Positions 63,331 to 64,000 of a stretch of DNA of 64,000 nt are shown here, piece after piece (within the stretch, counting starts at the first letter, position 1; every line of letters begins with the position of its first letter). This DNA comes from Rutidosis leptorrhynchoides. Taxonomy: Eukaryota > Streptophyta > Magnoliopsida > Asterales > Asteraceae. The position numbers and the translations under genes were made by a program. The stretch is taken from contig NC_092333.1 of the NCBI RefSeq assembly GCF_046630445.1, positions 183,208,501-183,272,500 on the forward strand, given 5' to 3'. The notes under the pieces were generated by a model. The model did not search any database, had not been told where the DNA came from, and was given only the letters and a program-made list of their open reading frames with translations.

Positions 63331-64000
63331 AGCGAACCAAGTCTTGCATTAATGTGTTTAACTGATAGTTGTTAAGATGCATTAGTGAGTCTGGACTTCG
63401 ACCGTGTCTGCATGTCAAAATTTTTGCTTATCATTTATAGTCGGAAATCATCTGCTTATCATCCTTAGAAAATTACCTGCTTATCATTCTTAGTCTGGAC
63501 ACATCTTACTGCATTGATTGCATGAATAGTGTATAGACAAATTCATATCTTAGCGTATCTGTTACTGTTACCTTTGTCTGACAGCTTCCGTAGATTCCTC
63601 CGTAACTTATGGGATTTTAGTATTATACATGCATATGTAAATTATGTATTGCAGGGTACTAATCTATATCCTATAATCTATTTCTTATTGAAAATCCTTC
63701 ATCTAATCGTACGAGATGAATCCTGCAACCAGTTCGAGTCCCTCAGATTCCGATAGCTATTCCGATAGTTATTCCGACAGCTATTCCGACATAGATGTTC
63801 ATCTAAGCTCCGAAAACAGCGTCATCTGCATGAATCAACCAATCAGCCATTATCAATTCATCTGATGGGTTCGTAGTCGACTTAATTAATGGAAACGCGC
63901 AAAAAGGCAATCCCTTCCACCAACCGAATTCACCTCTTGACAATGAACCTGAAGCGTTTACCGGCGAACCTGTTTGAGACACCATTATCAGTCTCATTTC

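Overview
The window looks like gene-poor, AT-rich nuclear DNA of a flowering plant. The organism is probably a eudicot and perhaps a daisy-family (Asteraceae) species; that guess rests on general familiarity with such long-LTR repeats and is not proved. I find no intact host protein-coding gene. Almost everything recognisable is transposon DNA, much of it nested, plus a piece of plastid DNA copied into the nucleus.

Layout. 1-1.7 kb: minus-strand start of a Tat/Athila-like Ty3/gypsy element (gag start, leader, tRNA-Asp-type primer site). 1.7-2.5 kb: LTR remnant of a long-LTR family. 2.7-4.1 kb: decayed minus-strand chromovirus end. 4.65-8.06 kb: three near-identical head-to-tail copies of a 1138-bp AT-rich unit. 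9.06-9.85 kb: two fold-back elements. 10.3-12.6 kb: small DNA transposons and SINE-like DNA, including a hAT element with an 8-bp target duplication and a Harbinger-like MITE inside it.

12.72-32.68 kb is a nest. A Harbinger-like element (TSD tta) holds a minus-strand LTR element with 160-bp LTRs (13150-32383, TSD cgtaa). That element holds a plus-strand Ty3/gypsy chromovirus with about 3.45-kb LTRs (16763-31777, TSD ctagt). The 3' LTR of the chromovirus in turn holds an inverted piece of the same LTR. Between its primer site and gag the chromovirus carries an acidic reading frame and an F-box-like region resembling a captured host gene.

34.8-50.4 kb: a minus-strand L1-type LINE split in its reverse transcriptase by a 12.6-kb LTR element without pol (36559-49115, TSD aactc, LTRs about 4.25 kb). 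50.4-55.4 kb: mostly unassigned sequence with simple repeats, one unrecognised coding-like stretch and a palindromic MITE. 55.4-58.5 kb: a rearranged nuclear plastid insert (rps2 start, trnG-UCC exon 2, trnR-UCU, atpA, atpF exon 2 and intron). From 58488 to the window end: the 4.8-kb 5' LTR and leader of another pol-less element, inserted in the atpF intron.

The LTR elements at 13, 16.7, 36.5 and 58.5 kb are related. All use an initiator-Met tRNA primer site. The three whose 3' ends lie in the window also share one 3' polypurine-tract region, and an internal copy of that tract. The elements without pol were therefore plausibly moved by proteins of chromoviruses like the one at 16.7 kb.
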